Part shown: piece by piece, positions 39,510 to 39,789 of the stretch
Layout of the letters: each line of letters opens with the position of its first letter
Position numbering within the stretch: the stretch's first letter is position 1
NCBI GenBank assembly: GCA_029762535.1
Contig: JARVGK010000004.1
Coordinates: forward strand, 82,314 to 122,102
Length of the DNA stretch: 39,789 bases
Direction: 5' to 3'
Source of the DNA: Thermoplasmatota archaeon
GTDB taxonomy: Archaea; Thermoplasmatota; Penumbrarchaeia; Penumbrarchaeales; Penumbrarchaeaceae
Translations under genes and position numbers: made by a program
The notes under the pieces: model-generated
Databases searched by the model: none
The model's input: the letters and a program-made list of their open reading frames with translations, nothing else
Told to the model about the DNA's origin: nothing

Positions 39510-39789
39510 ATGAAGAAGATCATCGCGGCATTGATAGGCGCCCTGACCCTTATGGTGATCATGACAGCGGCCCAGGACAGCGGAGAGGGAGCATATATCG
39601 AGAACTTCTTCGACAGGAACGGGCCCACATCGGATCACGTTACTCTCAGAGGTGAGGGTCAGACCGTTTACGATTCACACCTCTACTTCGAGATCGACAG
39701 GAACGTTCCCATAGCATCTGCGTCCTTGAAGGTGTCCACGGTGGGAACGGAAACGGGTCCCTGGATCACAAATCCCGTCTTGGACGTGG
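39510..39789 (+). CDS. Secreted protein, N-terminal part (runs off the window)
   Basis: A partial gene of 93 codons with no stop before the window end. ATG 39510 has a strong SD, AAGGAGG, 8 nt upstream. A typical signal peptide follows (MKKIIAALIGALTLMVIM, then TAAQDSGEG). The mature part seen so far is beta-rich (VTLRGEGQTVYDSHLYFEI, ASLKVSTVG) and looks like the start of another extracellular beta-sandwich protein. The product cannot be named. It is divergent from the large surface-protein gene across a 270-nt AT-rich gap that holds the promoters and the GATAATATATTA motif. Confidence 0.8.
   Translation, partial: MKKIIAALIGALTLMVIMTAAQDSGEGAYIENFFDRNGPTSDHVTLRGEGQTVYDSHLYFEIDRNVPIASASLKVSTVGTETGPWITNPVLDV

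Overview
The window reads as a compact archaeal chromosome segment. Archaeal marks are a Nob1 rRNA-processing nuclease, a form III RuBisCO, a KaiC/GvpD-type ATPase, the three-subunit PurS/PurL/PurQ enzyme, and TATA-like boxes 25-31 nt upstream of start codons that have no Shine-Dalgarno (SD) sequence. Frequent AGG (Arg) and ATA (Ile) codons, moderately high GC, and large secreted proteins with a C-terminal membrane anchor suit a euryarchaeal lineage, possibly Thermoplasmatota. That placement is inference. I see no rRNA, tRNA, IS element or CRISPR array.

Layout. 1-1.5 kb: a small membrane protein and a CDF metal transporter. 1.5-12.4 kb (minus strand): purS-purL-purQ, a GNAT acetyltransferase and oligoendopeptidase F as one tightly coupled operon, then a very large anchored subtilisin-like protease with a small downstream gene. 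12.6-17 kb: an OPT-family transporter, a small unknown protein, a KaiC-like ATPase and Nob1. 17-20.3 kb: an unusual membrane receptor (outside VIT-vWA, inside two winged helices), divergent from a MEMO-like gene across a repeat-rich promoter. 20.3-23.1 kb: pyruvate kinase facing form III RuBisCO. 23.1-25.7 kb: a bacterial-type PNPase behind a long leader. 25.7-30.2 kb: a DUF1294 protein and an ABC/FtsX-type exporter pair. 30.2-32.7 kb: an unknown helical protein, superoxide reductase and a secreted M28 peptidase. 32.7-36.2 kb: a radical SAM enzyme divergent from pseudouridine-5'-phosphate glycosidase, an SDR and an anchored protein. 36.2-39.8 kb: a large Ca-binding surface protein with an intracellular zinc ribbon, and the start of a secreted protein.

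How it fits together. Two secreted peptidases (S8, M28), cytosolic PepF and an OPT transporter suggest peptide scavenging. Superoxide reductase, a radical SAM enzyme and form III RuBisCO suggest an anaerobe that salvages nucleosides into central carbon; pyruvate kinase and PsuG fit that. Genes inside operons have strong SDs and ATGA/GTGA overlaps, while many first genes appear leaderless. All eight convergent gene pairs meet within -23 to +21 nt, leaving no room for ordinary terminators.

The most noteworthy items are the VIT-vWA-TM-wHTH receptor with its repeat-bearing divergent promoter, the bacterial-type PNPase in an archaeal setting, the MEMO-like protein in which His probably replaces the Cys metal ligand, and the surface protein with an intracellular zinc ribbon.
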